From assembly GCA_043721435.1 (NCBI GenBank), contig JAYSQR010000015.1, positions 1-35,649 of the forward strand: a DNA stretch of 35,649 nt, in the 5' to 3' direction. This DNA is from VFJL01 sp043721435. GTDB taxonomy: Bacteria; Pseudomonadota; Gammaproteobacteria; Burkholderiales; Nitrosomonadaceae. The notes below the pieces were generated by a model. That model was not told where the DNA came from, made no database searches, and saw only the letters and a program-made list of their open reading frames with translations. The stretch's first letter is position 1. Every line of letters begins with the position of its first letter. Below are positions 24,951-33,798 of the stretch, piece after piece. A program made the position numbers and the translations under genes.

Positions 24951-25799
24951 TTATTGTTCCGCAAAATCATACATGGGATGGCGGTTCAGTCCCTGCGCCA
25001 CAAAACCCTTCATGCTGTCCGGAAGTTGCGTCAAAGCCCTTTGTGCTTCCGCCTCGGTAGCGAACTCGGCAAACACACAAGCACCGGAACCCGTCATTGC
25101 CGCCATCGTAGCGCGGTCGAGCTGCTTGAGCCACTGCAGATGCCGCGCTACTTCAGGATATGCCCGGCATACCACCGGTTCCAGATCGTTATGTCCCTGC
25201 GCGACGGAAAAGGGCGGTATTTTGATGGGAATCGTGTTTCGTGTCAATTCGTTACTGGCAAAAACCTGCGCGGTTGGCACATGTGCCGGTGGTGTCAGAA
25301 CCAGATACCAGGCTGGTGGCAGCATGATGGGCGCGAGTTTTTCACCTATGCCCTCGGCAAAAGCATTTTCACCGAAAATGAACACAGGCACATCTGCTCC
25401 CAACCGGAGTCCAAGCTCCATCAGCCGACTTCTGTTCCAGCCCAGTCCCCACAAGCGATTGAGCGCCAGTAACGTAGTGGCCGCATCGGAACTGCCGCCG
25501 CCCAGCCCTCCGCCCATCGGAATGCGCTTCTCCAGAAAAATTTCCACCCCCAGAGAAGTGCCGCTTTCCTGCCGCAACAATTTCGCGGCGCGGATGCACA
25601 AATCGCTCTCTTCAGGTACGCCAGGAGTGGGAGTATGCAGTTTGACCGCACCATTTTCCTGCAAAGCAAAGCGCAGTTGATCAGAAAAGTCGAGGAAACG
25701 GAAAACCGTTTGCAACAAGTGATAACCGTCTTCCCGGCGTCCCACCACATGCAGGAAAAGATTGAGCTTGGCGGGTGCGGGGCAAACAAGCATGGTCAT
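24951..25799 (-). CDS. ispE: 4-diphosphocytidyl-2-C-methyl-D-erythritol kinase
   Basis: A 282-residue GHMP kinase of the non-mevalonate isoprenoid pathway; it phosphorylates the 2-hydroxyl of CDP-methylerythritol. The N-terminal CPAPAKLNLFLHVVGRR with the active-site Lys, DGYHLLQTVFRFLDF, the glycine-rich ATP site IPMGGGLGGGSSDAATTL, the region GADVPVF and the C-terminal MTGSGACVFAEF are present. ATG 25799 and ATG 25793 are both possible starts. It is 24 bases after lolB, so probably one operon. Confidence 0.97.
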   Translation of the reverse strand: MTMLVCPAPAKLNLFLHVVGRREDGYHLLQTVFRFLDFSDQLRFALQENGAVKLHTPTPGVPEESDLCIRAAKLLRQESGTSLGVEIFLEKRIPMGGGLGGGSSDAATTLLALNRLWGLGWNRSRLMELGLRLGADVPVFIFGENAFAEGIGEKLAPIMLPPAWYLVLTPPAHVPTAQVFASNELTRNTIPIKIPPFSVAQGHNDLEPVVCRAYPEVARHLQWLKQLDRATMAAMTGSGACVFAEFATEAEAQRALTQLPDSMKGFVAQGLNRHPMYDFAEQ

Positions 25800-25823
25800 C
25801 GGATTTGCATTTGCTGCGGTGGG

Positions 25824-26498
25824 TTAATCGGTTTTCCACTGGTCAATTACCAGTTTTATTCGCAGTTCGCCCCGGTTGAGCACCAGCACCCTGGGGCGTG
25901 CAGTTTGTAGCTGTTCTGACGGAAAGTAACTCGAGTAATTAATCTCCCAGTCATCCTGCCGGATAACCACAACTCGTCCGTTGCTGTCCCGGTCCAACGC
26001 GGCTGTTGTTGCCGGTGAGCTCATGCTTTGCACCCAGTATTGCAAGCCCATCAGTGGCAGACGCCACCCCAATACCTGCTCAGTTAATCCTTCTACATCA
26101 GCGGCGTAATAGACTTTTTGCTCCGAGGTGGTGAGGCGAATACCTTCAGGGGCGCGCTGAATCTGCGCCACCGCCTGCCCCAGCGGGGACAACAGCAGAA
26201 TCTGGTCACCCGTATCGGTGTGCTGCCAGTGAATTCCACCAGAGAAGCCCTGTTTCTCGTCTTTTACCGAAACTCTGCCGATCAGTCCGAAATTTGCGGG
26301 TCCCACATCTTCCGTGCCTGCCACAGGTTCGGTTATAACGGTGCTGACAACAGCGGTTCTGGCACTGAGTGCAACGCAACCAACCAGAAAGGGAAATGCA
26401 AAAAGAATCAATCCGCAACGTGAAAAGCTAAAACGCTTTCTGTCAGCCGGTAGCGGCCACAGCGCGCACCGAACCCGCTTTCCACCGCAACAGCCCAT
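25824..26498 (-). CDS. lolB: outer-membrane lipoprotein receptor LolB
   Basis: A 224-residue lipoprotein. A lipobox LVGC (Cys41) follows a hydrophobic stretch LILFAFPF. The mature part has FGLIGRVSVKDEKQGFSGGI, a typical LolB first strand pair, and ILLLSPLGQAVAQIQ, with WRLPLMGLQYWV later. LolB receives lipoproteins from LolA and places them in the outer membrane. ATG 26498 overlaps the TPR gene stop in TGATG, and a GTG at 26501 is also possible. The Cys- and Arg-rich 22 residues before the signal core are longer than usual, so an internal start is conceivable. Position between the TPR lipoprotein and ispE supports the assignment. Confidence 0.9.
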   Translation of the reverse strand: MGCCGGKRVRCALWPLPADRKRFSFSRCGLILFAFPFLVGCVALSARTAVVSTVITEPVAGTEDVGPANFGLIGRVSVKDEKQGFSGGIHWQHTDTGDQILLLSPLGQAVAQIQRAPEGIRLTTSEQKVYYAADVEGLTEQVLGWRLPLMGLQYWVQSMSSPATTAALDRDSNGRVVVIRQDDWEINYSSYFPSEQLQTARPRVLVLNRGELRIKLVIDQWKTD

Positions 26499-28210
26499 CA
26501 CTGGGGTATGAATTTCTTAATGGTTTTGAGCAACGCCTCGTTGCCAGGATGGCTCTTGATGGCGGAATCCCAGATTTCTTTTGCTTCGTCTTTTATGCCC
26601 TGTGTCCATAGGGCCTCACCCAGATGGGCTGCAATTTCCGGGTCGGGATAAATCATAAATGCCCGTCTCAGGTAATCTATCCCTTGGTTAAGATTGCCCA
26701 TGCGGTAATGTACCCAGCCCAGGCTGTCCATGATGTAGGGATCGTTGGGAGAAAGCATGCTGGCTTTCTCGATCAGTTCCAGCGCTTCCGGCAGACGCCG
26801 GTTATGTTCTGTAAAGCTGTAACCCAGCGCATTATAAGCGTGGGCGTGATCGGGTTTCAGTCGAATCAGTTTGCGCAAGTCCTGCTCCAGGATCTCGGGT
26901 TTGCCGATTTTATCCGCTGCCAGGGCGCGGTCATAAAGCAGTTCGGGATAGTCGGGCAGTTTTTCCAGGCCGCGGTTGAGCAGAGCAAACACTTCCTGAT
27001 GAGCCCCCGCCTCGCGCAATAGCTGCGCCTCGGCAATGATCAATTGAGCGCTTTGCTGCTCATTCGTGGCGGGCAATTGCTGCAGGTGCTGGCGGGCCTC
27101 GTCTGTTTTGCCTTGTTTGGCCAGCAGTACGGCATATCGGATTTGCGCTGGAAGATACTGATTGCCGCTGGTTACCGAGCGATACCATTCCATCGCTGTA
27201 TCGATTTGCCGGGTTTTCTCATAAATCCCGGCCAAATAAAAACGCACCATGCCCGGATCTCTATAATCCAGCTCCAGCACTTTTTTGAAATTCGCTTCGG
27301 CGGCATCGTAATCGCGCAATTCCGTGGAGAGCAAACCCACCGCCAGGATGATATCGGCGTTAGCCGGATTTCCTGCCAGCAATTTTTGGAACTGGTCGCG
27401 TGCCTTGAGATAATTTTTTTCCGCTACCAGCAGCCGGGCATAAGAGATACGCGTATCGTTGGCCTTGGGATAAGTCTCGAGATAGTCTTCATAGAATTCG
27501 ATGGCACGGTCGCTGGAAGTACGTTGCAATATCCGTCCCAGATAAATCGCTGCGGTTTCCCAATTCGGGCGCAGTGCCAGAGCTCGGCTCATTTCTATCA
27601 ACGCAATATCGAACTGGTTGGCAAACCATGCTGCCTGGGAGATGGCGAAGTGCGCTTCCGGCAGATCAGGATAGGGTTTGGAGAGATGCAGCACCAGTTC
27701 CAGTATCGCAGGCTTATTGGCGCTCCGCGCCAGCAGACCGTTCAGTTGCATGAAAGCTTCGTTGATATTATTACCCTCAGAGGCCAGCAGCTTTTCCAGA
27801 TGGGGTTGGGCTTCTTCCAGCCTGTCGGCATTTACCAGCAGTGCCGCCGCCGTCTGACGGGCGCTCACTGCATCCGGATCAAGCTCCGCCCAGAGCATGG
27901 CCGCTTCCAGCGCCGGTACCGGTTGGCGCGAATGCAGCGCCACCTCGGTGGCGCGTTGGGCAATGCGCGGGTCACGGGTGGTTTTAGCAAGTCTGAGATA
28001 AATTCCAGTGGCGATTTCCGTTTCGCCGCGCTGCAGCGCCGTTTCTCCCAGCAGAAAGTCGAACAGCATGGGTTCAGTCAATTTCTGCCCAGGCAGTTTT
28101 AACGTTCTGGCTTTGATCTGTTCTGATGGCTCGCCTTCAGTCCTCGCCGGAATCTGTGCACAGGCGGCAAGAGCAAGCGGCAACAGCACGCCAAGAATTT
28201 TAAGATTCAT
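26498..28210 (-). CDS. TPR-repeat lipoprotein
   Basis: A 570-residue protein with a lipobox LAAC (Cys17) in MNLKILGVLLPLALAACAQ. The rest is helical with many tetratricopeptide-like units, for example FYEDYLETYPKANDTRISYA, AEANFKKVLELDYRDPGMVR, and near the end ALELIEKASMLSPNDPYIMD and IDYLRRAFMIYPDPEIAAHL. ATG 28210 gives a proper lipoprotein signal; the longer frame from 28267 would bury it. The gene is commonly found before lolB in Betaproteobacteria and is presumed to help outer-membrane or envelope assembly, but its task is not established. Confidence 0.9.
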   Translation of the reverse strand: MNLKILGVLLPLALAACAQIPARTEGEPSEQIKARTLKLPGQKLTEPMLFDFLLGETALQRGETEIATGIYLRLAKTTRDPRIAQRATEVALHSRQPVPALEAAMLWAELDPDAVSARQTAAALLVNADRLEEAQPHLEKLLASEGNNINEAFMQLNGLLARSANKPAILELVLHLSKPYPDLPEAHFAISQAAWFANQFDIALIEMSRALALRPNWETAAIYLGRILQRTSSDRAIEFYEDYLETYPKANDTRISYARLLVAEKNYLKARDQFQKLLAGNPANADIILAVGLLSTELRDYDAAEANFKKVLELDYRDPGMVRFYLAGIYEKTRQIDTAMEWYRSVTSGNQYLPAQIRYAVLLAKQGKTDEARQHLQQLPATNEQQSAQLIIAEAQLLREAGAHQEVFALLNRGLEKLPDYPELLYDRALAADKIGKPEILEQDLRKLIRLKPDHAHAYNALGYSFTEHNRRLPEALELIEKASMLSPNDPYIMDSLGWVHYRMGNLNQGIDYLRRAFMIYPDPEIAAHLGEALWTQGIKDEAKEIWDSAIKSHPGNEALLKTIKKFIPQ

Positions 28211-28486
28211 GGAAAAATCCGGACAGGGTTCAAAAATAGGGCTATAAAGGGCGGGATCGAGCTTCAATACAGCTCACATATTAGGTATATTTCACGCTTA
28301 TCACAAGTGGGCATTGATAACCAGTCCGGATGTCGGCAAAACATTCCTGAGCATCCCCAGGTTCTTGCAGGCGTCACTACCAGTTTAAAGTCGTAGGCAA
28401 GCCCATTTACCGCTGGCTGGAAGCAGAAGCAAACAATCAAGCGACGTAGCGGCTGTTCACAAATCCGGACCCATGGAAATGTTCTC

Positions 28487-29245
28487 ATGAATGAACCAAT
28501 CGCCTCTGCAACCATCTCGGCCCGTGGCTTGTGCCGCAACTTCGGCAATCATGCCGCAGTGTGCGAGATCAATCTGGAACTGAAACGCGGTGAAGTGCTG
28601 GGATTTCTCGGCCCCAACGGTGCGGGCAAGACCACCACCATGCGCATGCTCACCGGTAATCTCGCACCCAGCGCCGGCAGCGTGGAAATCTGCGGCATAG
28701 ATTTGCTGGACAGGCCGCGCGACGCCAAGGCGCGCATCGGTTATCTGCCAGAAACACCGCCGCTCTACCGCGAACTGACAGTGGATGAATACTTGCGGCT
28801 TGCCGCCAGGCTGCATCGGGTCGGCAACGCCGACCTGCGTGCCGCGCTGGATGAAGCCAAGCAGCGTTGCGGGCTGAACGATGCCGGGAGGCAACTGATC
28901 GGCTCATTGTCGAAAGGCTACCAGCAACGGGTCGGCATCGCCCAGGCGATCATACACAACCCGGACGTGGTCATTCTTGACGAGCCGACAGTGGGGCTGG
29001 ACCCCAACCAGATGCGCGAAATTCGCACCCTCATCCGCGAGCTGGGCGCAGAACGTAGCGTGATTCTCTCCACGCATATCCTGCCGGAAGTTGAAAGCGT
29101 GTGCGACCGGGTGCAGATCATGCATCAGGGACGCATGGTGTTTAACGATTCCATTGCCGGGCTGAAACAGGGGCAGACCAGCCTGGAGGAAGTGTTCGCA
29201 CAACTCACCCTGGACAAGGAAAGCGCCGGAGATATTCACTCATGA
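28487..29245 (+). CDS. ABC transporter ATPase, GldA-like
   Basis: A 252-residue ABC ATPase. Walker A is GPNGAGKTTTMRML, the Q loop region GYLPETPPLYRELTV, the signature LSKGYQQRVGIAQAI, Walker B VVILDEPTVGLDPNQ and the switch His in ILSTHILPEVESVC. It is the first gene of a four-gene set and shares an ATGA overlap with the permease. With the GldG-like third gene this resembles the GldA-GldF-GldG type of exporter, common outside gliding bacteria and of unknown cargo. ATG 28487 has a weak ribosome binding site. The 276 bases before it, back to the divergent TPR gene, must hold both promoters, but I cannot place them. Confidence 0.93.
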   Translation: MNEPIASATISARGLCRNFGNHAAVCEINLELKRGEVLGFLGPNGAGKTTTMRMLTGNLAPSAGSVEICGIDLLDRPRDAKARIGYLPETPPLYRELTVDEYLRLAARLHRVGNADLRAALDEAKQRCGLNDAGRQLIGSLSKGYQQRVGIAQAIIHNPDVVILDEPTVGLDPNQMREIRTLIRELGAERSVILSTHILPEVESVCDRVQIMHQGRMVFNDSIAGLKQGQTSLEEVFAQLTLDKESAGDIHS

Positions 29246-29985
29246 TTTTCACTATCGCCTGCAAAGAGTTGAAAACATTGTTCGCTTCGCCGCTGGCCTG
29301 GACGTTGCTGGCGCTGATGCAACTGGTGCTGGCGTGGGTTTTTCTCGGACGTCTCGATGCTTTTCTGGAAATCCAGTCGCAGTTGGTGCAAATTGCCAAT
29401 CCGCCAGGGGTGACGGAAATCATCGTTGCGCCGACATTCGCCATGGCTGCGGTAGTGCTGTTGATGGCCACCCCGCTGTTGACCATGCGGCTGATCGCCG
29501 AAGAGCGCCGCAACCACACCATGACTTTTCTCATTTCTGCGCCGATTTCCATGACCGATATCGTGCTGGGAAAATTTCTCGGTCTGATGATTTTCTTTTG
29601 CAGCGTGATTGTTCTGGTTGCAGTGCTCGCGCTTTCGCTGCTGGCGGGCGGCGCGCTCGATATCGGCTTGTTGTTGAGCAACGTTGCCGGTCTGTTACTG
29701 ATATGCGCCTGTTTCGCTGCTCTCGGATTGTATATTTCCTGCCTCACCGCCCAGCCGGCGATTGCGGCGGCCGGCACCCTGGGTGCGCTGCTGGGGCTGT
29801 GGGTGGTAGACATTGCCGCAGATGATGCGGACAGCATCATGCGCAATTTTTCCCTGCTGAAGCATTACGAAAGTTTCAATCGCGGCATGATCGACACTTT
29901 TGATCTTGCCTATTTTGCGTTGTTCATCCTTACCTTTCTGGTGCTGGCCATCCGCCGCCTGGACGGGGAACGGCTGCGCGGTTGA
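29242..29985 (+). CDS. ABC-2 type permease, GldF-like
   Basis: A 247-residue protein with six hydrophobic segments, among them AMAAVVLLMATPLLTMRLIA and FLGLMIFFCSVIVLVAVLAL. The cytoplasmic loop AEERRNHTMTFLISAPIS, with its Glu-Arg and threonine-rich turn, is typical of ABC-2/GldF permeases. It is the membrane partner of the preceding ATPase, whose stop it overlaps by four bases. Function follows the cassette: export or membrane remodelling with unknown substrate. Confidence 0.9.
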   Translation: MIFTIACKELKTLFASPLAWTLLALMQLVLAWVFLGRLDAFLEIQSQLVQIANPPGVTEIIVAPTFAMAAVVLLMATPLLTMRLIAEERRNHTMTFLISAPISMTDIVLGKFLGLMIFFCSVIVLVAVLALSLLAGGALDIGLLLSNVAGLLLICACFAALGLYISCLTAQPAIAAAGTLGALLGLWVVDIAADDADSIMRNFSLLKHYESFNRGMIDTFDLAYFALFILTFLVLAIRRLDGERLRG

Positions 29986-30000
29986 ATCCAATCCAAACGA

Positions 30001-31356
30001 ATGATCACAGTAAATAAAAAACTGCGCCTGCACTGGCTGATACAGAATGGCGTATTCGTCGCGCTGTTGCTGTTGCTGGTCGGCTTACTGGGTTATCTGG
30101 CATGGGAAACCCGGGTGCAATGGGATGTCAGCCAGAATCAACGCAACAGCTTGAATCAGGCGAGCGTGGAAGTGCTGCAAAAGATGAGCGGCCCGATCGG
30201 CGTCACCGTCTATGCCACTGCCCAGGATGTGCGGCTGGGAGATGTCCGCAAAATCATCGGTGACTTTCTTGCGCTTTATCAGCGCGCCAAACCTGATTTC
30301 ACGCTGACCTTCATTGATCCCGCCGAGCAGCCGAAACTTGCACAGGAAGCGGGTATCGAGGTCAATGGCGAGATGGTGGTGACATTTGCCGGCAGGAGCG
30401 AGCACCTCACCACCGTCAATGAACAGGCGTTTACCAACCTGCTGATGCGGTTGACGCGCTCCAGCGAGAAACTGGTGATGAGCCTCACTGGCCACGGCGA
30501 ACGCAGGCTCGACGGCATCGCCAATCATGATCTGGGGGAGTTCGGCAAGCAACTGGCGCTCAAGGGTTTCAGGACCGGGGCGCTCAATCTCGCCATTGCC
30601 CAGGATGTGCCGGTCAATGCGAGCATGCTGATCATCGCCTCACCACAAACAGACCTGCTGGCGGGGGAAGTAGCCAAGCTGCTTGCGTATGTTGAGCGCG
30701 GCGGCAACCTGTTGTGGCTGATAGACCAGGAGCCACTGCGCGGGCTGCAACCGCTGGCGGAGAAGCTGGAGCTGACACTCACGCCGGGCGTGGTGATCGA
30801 TCCGCAGGCGCAGCAATTGAAGGCGCCGATCACGTTCGCGCTGGGGGCAAATTACGGGCAGCATCCCATTACACATAATTTCGACTACATCACGGTATTT
30901 CCGTTTGCGCGCCAGATTATCGCCAACGAGAGTCAGGAATGGCGCGGCGTCTCGCTGGTGGAGGTGGCGCAGAGCGGCTGGGTGGAAACCGGCAGGCTGC
31001 AAGGCGATATCACATTCGACCAGACGCATGACGTGGCCGGGCCGGTAAGCGTTGCTGTTGCCCTGAGCCGTACCGTGCAAGAGCGGGAGCAGCGCATTGT
31101 GGTGATCGGCAGCGGCCATTTTCTCGCCAATACCTATCTTGGCAATGGCAGCAATCTGGATTTCGGCATCAACCTCATCAACTGGCTCGCGGAAGACGAA
31201 GATCTTATCGCCATTCAACCACGCGCCACGCTCGACAGCAGCCTGGCCTTCAGTCAGTCGGCGCTGACCGTCATTGCCGTCGGTTTCCTGATCGTACTGC
31301 CGCTGGCTTTTCTGGTAAGCGGGGTGGTCGTGTGGCGGCGGCGCAGAAGAGGCTGA
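30001..31356 (+). CDS. GldG-like ABC transporter auxiliary protein
   Basis: A 451-residue protein with one N-terminal membrane segment (FVALLLLLVGLLGYLAW), a large periplasmic part and one C-terminal segment (TVIAVGFLIVLPLAFLVSGV) followed by RRRRRG. The periplasmic part has the layout of the GldG/ABC_transp_aux family: SVEVLQKMSGPIGVTVYA, KPDFTLTFIDP, and LVMSLTGHGERRLDG, then SMLIIASPQTDLLAGEV and LLWLIDQEPL. It starts 15 bases after the permease. It probably interacts with the permease on the periplasmic face. Confidence 0.88.
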   Translation: MITVNKKLRLHWLIQNGVFVALLLLLVGLLGYLAWETRVQWDVSQNQRNSLNQASVEVLQKMSGPIGVTVYATAQDVRLGDVRKIIGDFLALYQRAKPDFTLTFIDPAEQPKLAQEAGIEVNGEMVVTFAGRSEHLTTVNEQAFTNLLMRLTRSSEKLVMSLTGHGERRLDGIANHDLGEFGKQLALKGFRTGALNLAIAQDVPVNASMLIIASPQTDLLAGEVAKLLAYVERGGNLLWLIDQEPLRGLQPLAEKLELTLTPGVVIDPQAQQLKAPITFALGANYGQHPITHNFDYITVFPFARQIIANESQEWRGVSLVEVAQSGWVETGRLQGDITFDQTHDVAGPVSVAVALSRTVQEREQRIVVIGSGHFLANTYLGNGSNLDFGINLINWLAEDEDLIAIQPRATLDSSLAFSQSALTVIAVGFLIVLPLAFLVSGVVVWRRRRRG

Positions 31357-31368
31357 GCACACATCCTC

Positions 31369-32223
31369 ATGACGTCCCGCTCGCTGCTTAATCTGGTTCT
31401 GCTTGCCGCAGTGGTGAGTCTGGCGCTGTGGGTCTATTTCAAACCCAAGCCGCAGGGAGATACCCAGGAATACAGAGTCTCGTCGCTGACGGCGGAGAAT
31501 GCGCAAAGCATCCGTGTCGAGTGGCAGGGATTGAATATCGTGCTGCAGAAAGCGGGGGAGCGCTGGCATCTGACGCAGCCGCTGCAGGGCAGGGCTGACG
31601 AAGTCAAGGTGGGACGGATACTGGAGATACTGGCGGCCACCAGTCCACGCCGCTTCCCCGCGACCGAGCTGGAGCGTTTCGATCTGGCGCAACCCGCGGT
31701 ACGGCTGCGCATCGATCACGAGTCATTTAGTTTTGGCGGGCTGGCGCCGATTACTAATGAGCAATATGTCGCCAGTGGCGAGAGCGTCTATCTGCTCGCG
31801 CCGCGCTACGCTGCGGCGCTGCCGCGACAGCCTGCCGATCTGCTCAGTCCGAAGCTGCTGGCGGAAAACGAGATTCCGGTTGGATTCGAACTGGAAAATA
31901 TCAAGGTGATCCAGCAGGATGGGAACTGGCGCATAACCCCGGGAAAATCCGGCCTGACCTTGACCCAGAACGAATTCAACCACTGGGTACAATCCTGGCA
32001 GCAAGCCTATGCGGCAAGCATCACACCGGGAGCAAGCGAGCCGGAAACCCCTGGCAAGCAGGCAATCAAAATAAGTCTGCGCGACGGTAACGTCGTGCAA
32101 CTGCTAATCCTGCAGCAGCAACCCGAACTGATCCTACTGCGCGTGGATGCGGGAATACGCTATCGCTTTCCCGCCGAGAGCGGCAAGCGGTTGCTTGATC
32201 CTTATACTGCGGCGGGCGGTTGA
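31369..32223 (+). CDS. DUF4340 membrane-anchored protein of the ABC cassette
   Basis: A 284-residue protein with one N-terminal hydrophobic segment (LLNLVLLAAVVSLALWVYF) and a beta-rich periplasmic part: IVLQKAGERWHLTQPLQGRAD, VKVGRILEILAATSPRRFPA and LERFDLAQPAVRLRI. This pattern, repeated again around GNWRITPG, is that of DUF4340, a family that regularly follows gldG-like genes. It begins 13 bases after that gene and is probably a further envelope component of the exporter. No catalytic motif is visible. Confidence 0.85.
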   Translation: MTSRSLLNLVLLAAVVSLALWVYFKPKPQGDTQEYRVSSLTAENAQSIRVEWQGLNIVLQKAGERWHLTQPLQGRADEVKVGRILEILAATSPRRFPATELERFDLAQPAVRLRIDHESFSFGGLAPITNEQYVASGESVYLLAPRYAAALPRQPADLLSPKLLAENEIPVGFELENIKVIQQDGNWRITPGKSGLTLTQNEFNHWVQSWQQAYAASITPGASEPETPGKQAIKISLRDGNVVQLLILQQQPELILLRVDAGIRYRFPAESGKRLLDPYTAAGG

Positions 32224-32235
32224 TGGACGCTTCTA

Positions 32236-33051
32236 ATGCCTGAACTGCCCGAAGTCGAAGTCACCCGGCGCGGCATCGCACCCCATCTCACGGGGCGGCG
32301 CATTGCCGGCGTCACGGTGCGCAACCCGAATCTGCGCTGGCCGGTGTCGCATCATCTGGGACGCACATTGACCGAGCTGGAAATTCGCCAGGTAACGCGG
32401 CGTGCAAAATACCTGTTGCTCGATTGCGGCAAGGGCACATTGATCCTGCATCTGGGCATGTCCGGCAGTCTGCGCCTGCTGCCCGCTAATACTCCGCCGC
32501 AAAAACACGACCATTTCGACCTGAAGCTGGATGACGGCACGCTGCTGCGGCTGACCGACCCGCGCCGTTTTGGTGCAATCCTGTGGGCAAGCGGTGACGT
32601 TCGGTGCCACCCGCTGCTGGCACAACTTGGGCCGGAGCCATTGACCGCAGCCTTCGATGGCAATGTGCTGCACGCCAGAACCCGTGGCCGCAGCGCCAGC
32701 ATCAAGGAAGTGTTGATGAACAGCCGCATCGTCGTCGGTGTCGGCAATATCTACGCAAGCGAAGCCCTGTTTCGCGCTGGCATCAACCCCAAAACTGCCG
32801 CAGGCAGGATCGGTAGCAGCCGCTGCGAGAAACTGGCGCAGGCGGTAAAGGAAACACTCAAGCTCGCGATCAAGGCGGGCGGCAGCAGCCTGCGCGATTA
32901 CGTCAACAGCGACGGCAACCCCGGTTATTTCCAGCAGCAGTATTGGGTGTATGACCGAGCCGGGCAGCCCTGCCGCAAATGCGGCACCCTCATCCGGCAA
33001 ATCAAACAAGGGCAGCGTTCGAGCTTTTATTGCCCGCATTGTCAGAAATAA
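32236..33051 (+). CDS. mutM: formamidopyrimidine-DNA glycosylase
   Basis: A 271-residue Fpg/MutM. It cuts 8-oxoguanine and opened purines out of DNA and nicks the resulting site. MPELPEVEVTRRGIAPHL holds the catalytic Pro after the start methionine (Pro2) and Glu3; HLGMSGSLRL, DPRRFGAILW and VGVGNIYASEALFRAGI are conserved. The C-terminal zinc finger is CRKCGTLIRQ with CPHCQK. It starts 12 bases after the ABC cassette and probably shares its transcript. Upstream genes are unrelated in function. Confidence 0.97.
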   Translation: MPELPEVEVTRRGIAPHLTGRRIAGVTVRNPNLRWPVSHHLGRTLTELEIRQVTRRAKYLLLDCGKGTLILHLGMSGSLRLLPANTPPQKHDHFDLKLDDGTLLRLTDPRRFGAILWASGDVRCHPLLAQLGPEPLTAAFDGNVLHARTRGRSASIKEVLMNSRIVVGVGNIYASEALFRAGINPKTAAGRIGSSRCEKLAQAVKETLKLAIKAGGSSLRDYVNSDGNPGYFQQQYWVYDRAGQPCRKCGTLIRQIKQGQRSSFYCPHCQK

Positions 33052-33417
33052 GCAGAACCTCAGCTCATAATCCCGCTAAGTAGAGCACCATCGAAGTCGC
33101 ATACGGAAAGGCGACTGGTTTGGAGCGGAACCGCCGCACCTGATTCACGCAGGCTTCTTTTGTACGGATGTTGTCATGCCGTGCAGAAATTTGCGTACCT
33201 ATCCGCTTAAGCAACTTGGGAGAATCTTGAGATGCCGTTTTAATATTTATTTGTCAAGTCACCTTGTATATCCAGATTTGTTGTCTATATATAGATGAGA
33301 TTGCGTTGCGCGTCGACCTATTGAGGTTGCGAATTAACGAATTAGGAGAGCGGCGCAGAGTGCTGCTCAATTCGTTACCCCGTTTTACAACATAAATAGC
33401 CAGTAAGGGACGTAAGA
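33052..33417. other. intergenic region at the edge of the A/T-rich margin
   Basis: These 366 bases contain no gene. AGTCGC (33095-33100) and GCGACT (33111-33116) make a small hairpin after mutM, with no T-run. An A/T-rich stretch with TTGTCTATATATAG near 33280 is a possible promoter area, and a long stem-loop lies at 33335-33377. Base composition shifts to A/T-rich from about 33240. Confidence 0.5.
33335..33377. repeat. 43-base stem-loop upstream of the lipoprotein operon
   Basis: TAACGAATT (33335-33343) and AATTCGTTA (33369-33377) are perfect inverted copies. Inside, GAGCGGC (33348-33354) pairs with GCTGCTC (33362-33368) with one G-T pair around a 7-nt loop; four bases bulge on the left. 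It lies 40 bases before the first lipoprotein start, so it may be in the leader RNA or be an operator. Confidence 0.6.
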
Positions 33418-33798
33418 TTGGTACTTCGCGGTGTCTTTATTGTGTTGCTCGTCCTTACTGGCAGCGGCTGCGCTGTCCATTACTTCGACGTGACGAAAAA
33501 CACCGAGCACGTCTGGGGTATCGGTCATATGGCAATGAAGCCAAGCGCACCTAATGGGGAACTCAAAGCCGTGGGCCGCCGCACGGATGTAGTGGGAATC
33601 TCAATAGGCCGCTCACAGGAAGAAGCTCATCTTGATGTCGGCTGGGGGGCGCGACAACGGATCGATATTGTCGATAAGAACACTCAGCTATGTTTAGCTT
33701 GGCCGCGCGGTTCATTTTACAACGCTCGTATCGGCTCCGAGTTCCCGCCCAGCCTGGACACTTGTGAAATCACCCCGTCAAAGGAGAAAAAACAATGA
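33418..33798 (+). CDS. small lipoprotein of unknown function
   Basis: A 126-residue product that starts at TTG 33418, with AAGGGA at 33405-33410. A hydrophobic signal, RGVFIVLLVLTGSGC, ends in a lipobox-like GSGC (Cys18). The mature part contains HVWGIGHMAMKPSAPNGE, GISIGRSQEEAHLDVGWGAR and a Lys-rich end. I do not recognise the family. Its stop overlaps the start of the next lipoprotein as ATGA, so the two are translated together. The repeated theme VGISIGRSQ/VGWGARQRI suggests a beta structure. Confidence 0.65.
   Translation: MVLRGVFIVLLVLTGSGCAVHYFDVTKNTEHVWGIGHMAMKPSAPNGELKAVGRRTDVVGISIGRSQEEAHLDVGWGARQRIDIVDKNTQLCLAWPRGSFYNARIGSEFPPSLDTCEITPSKEKKQ

Noticed and set aside
27044..28102. 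352-codon plus-strand frame inside the TPR gene
   Set aside because: It is the complement of a well-formed TPR protein, has no ribosome binding site and shows no family resemblance.
33335..33377. Integron attC site
   Set aside because: The ends contain AAC and GTT, but the flanking bases do not fit RYYYAAC and GTTRRRY, the length is below the usual attC range, and no integrase or second site is present.
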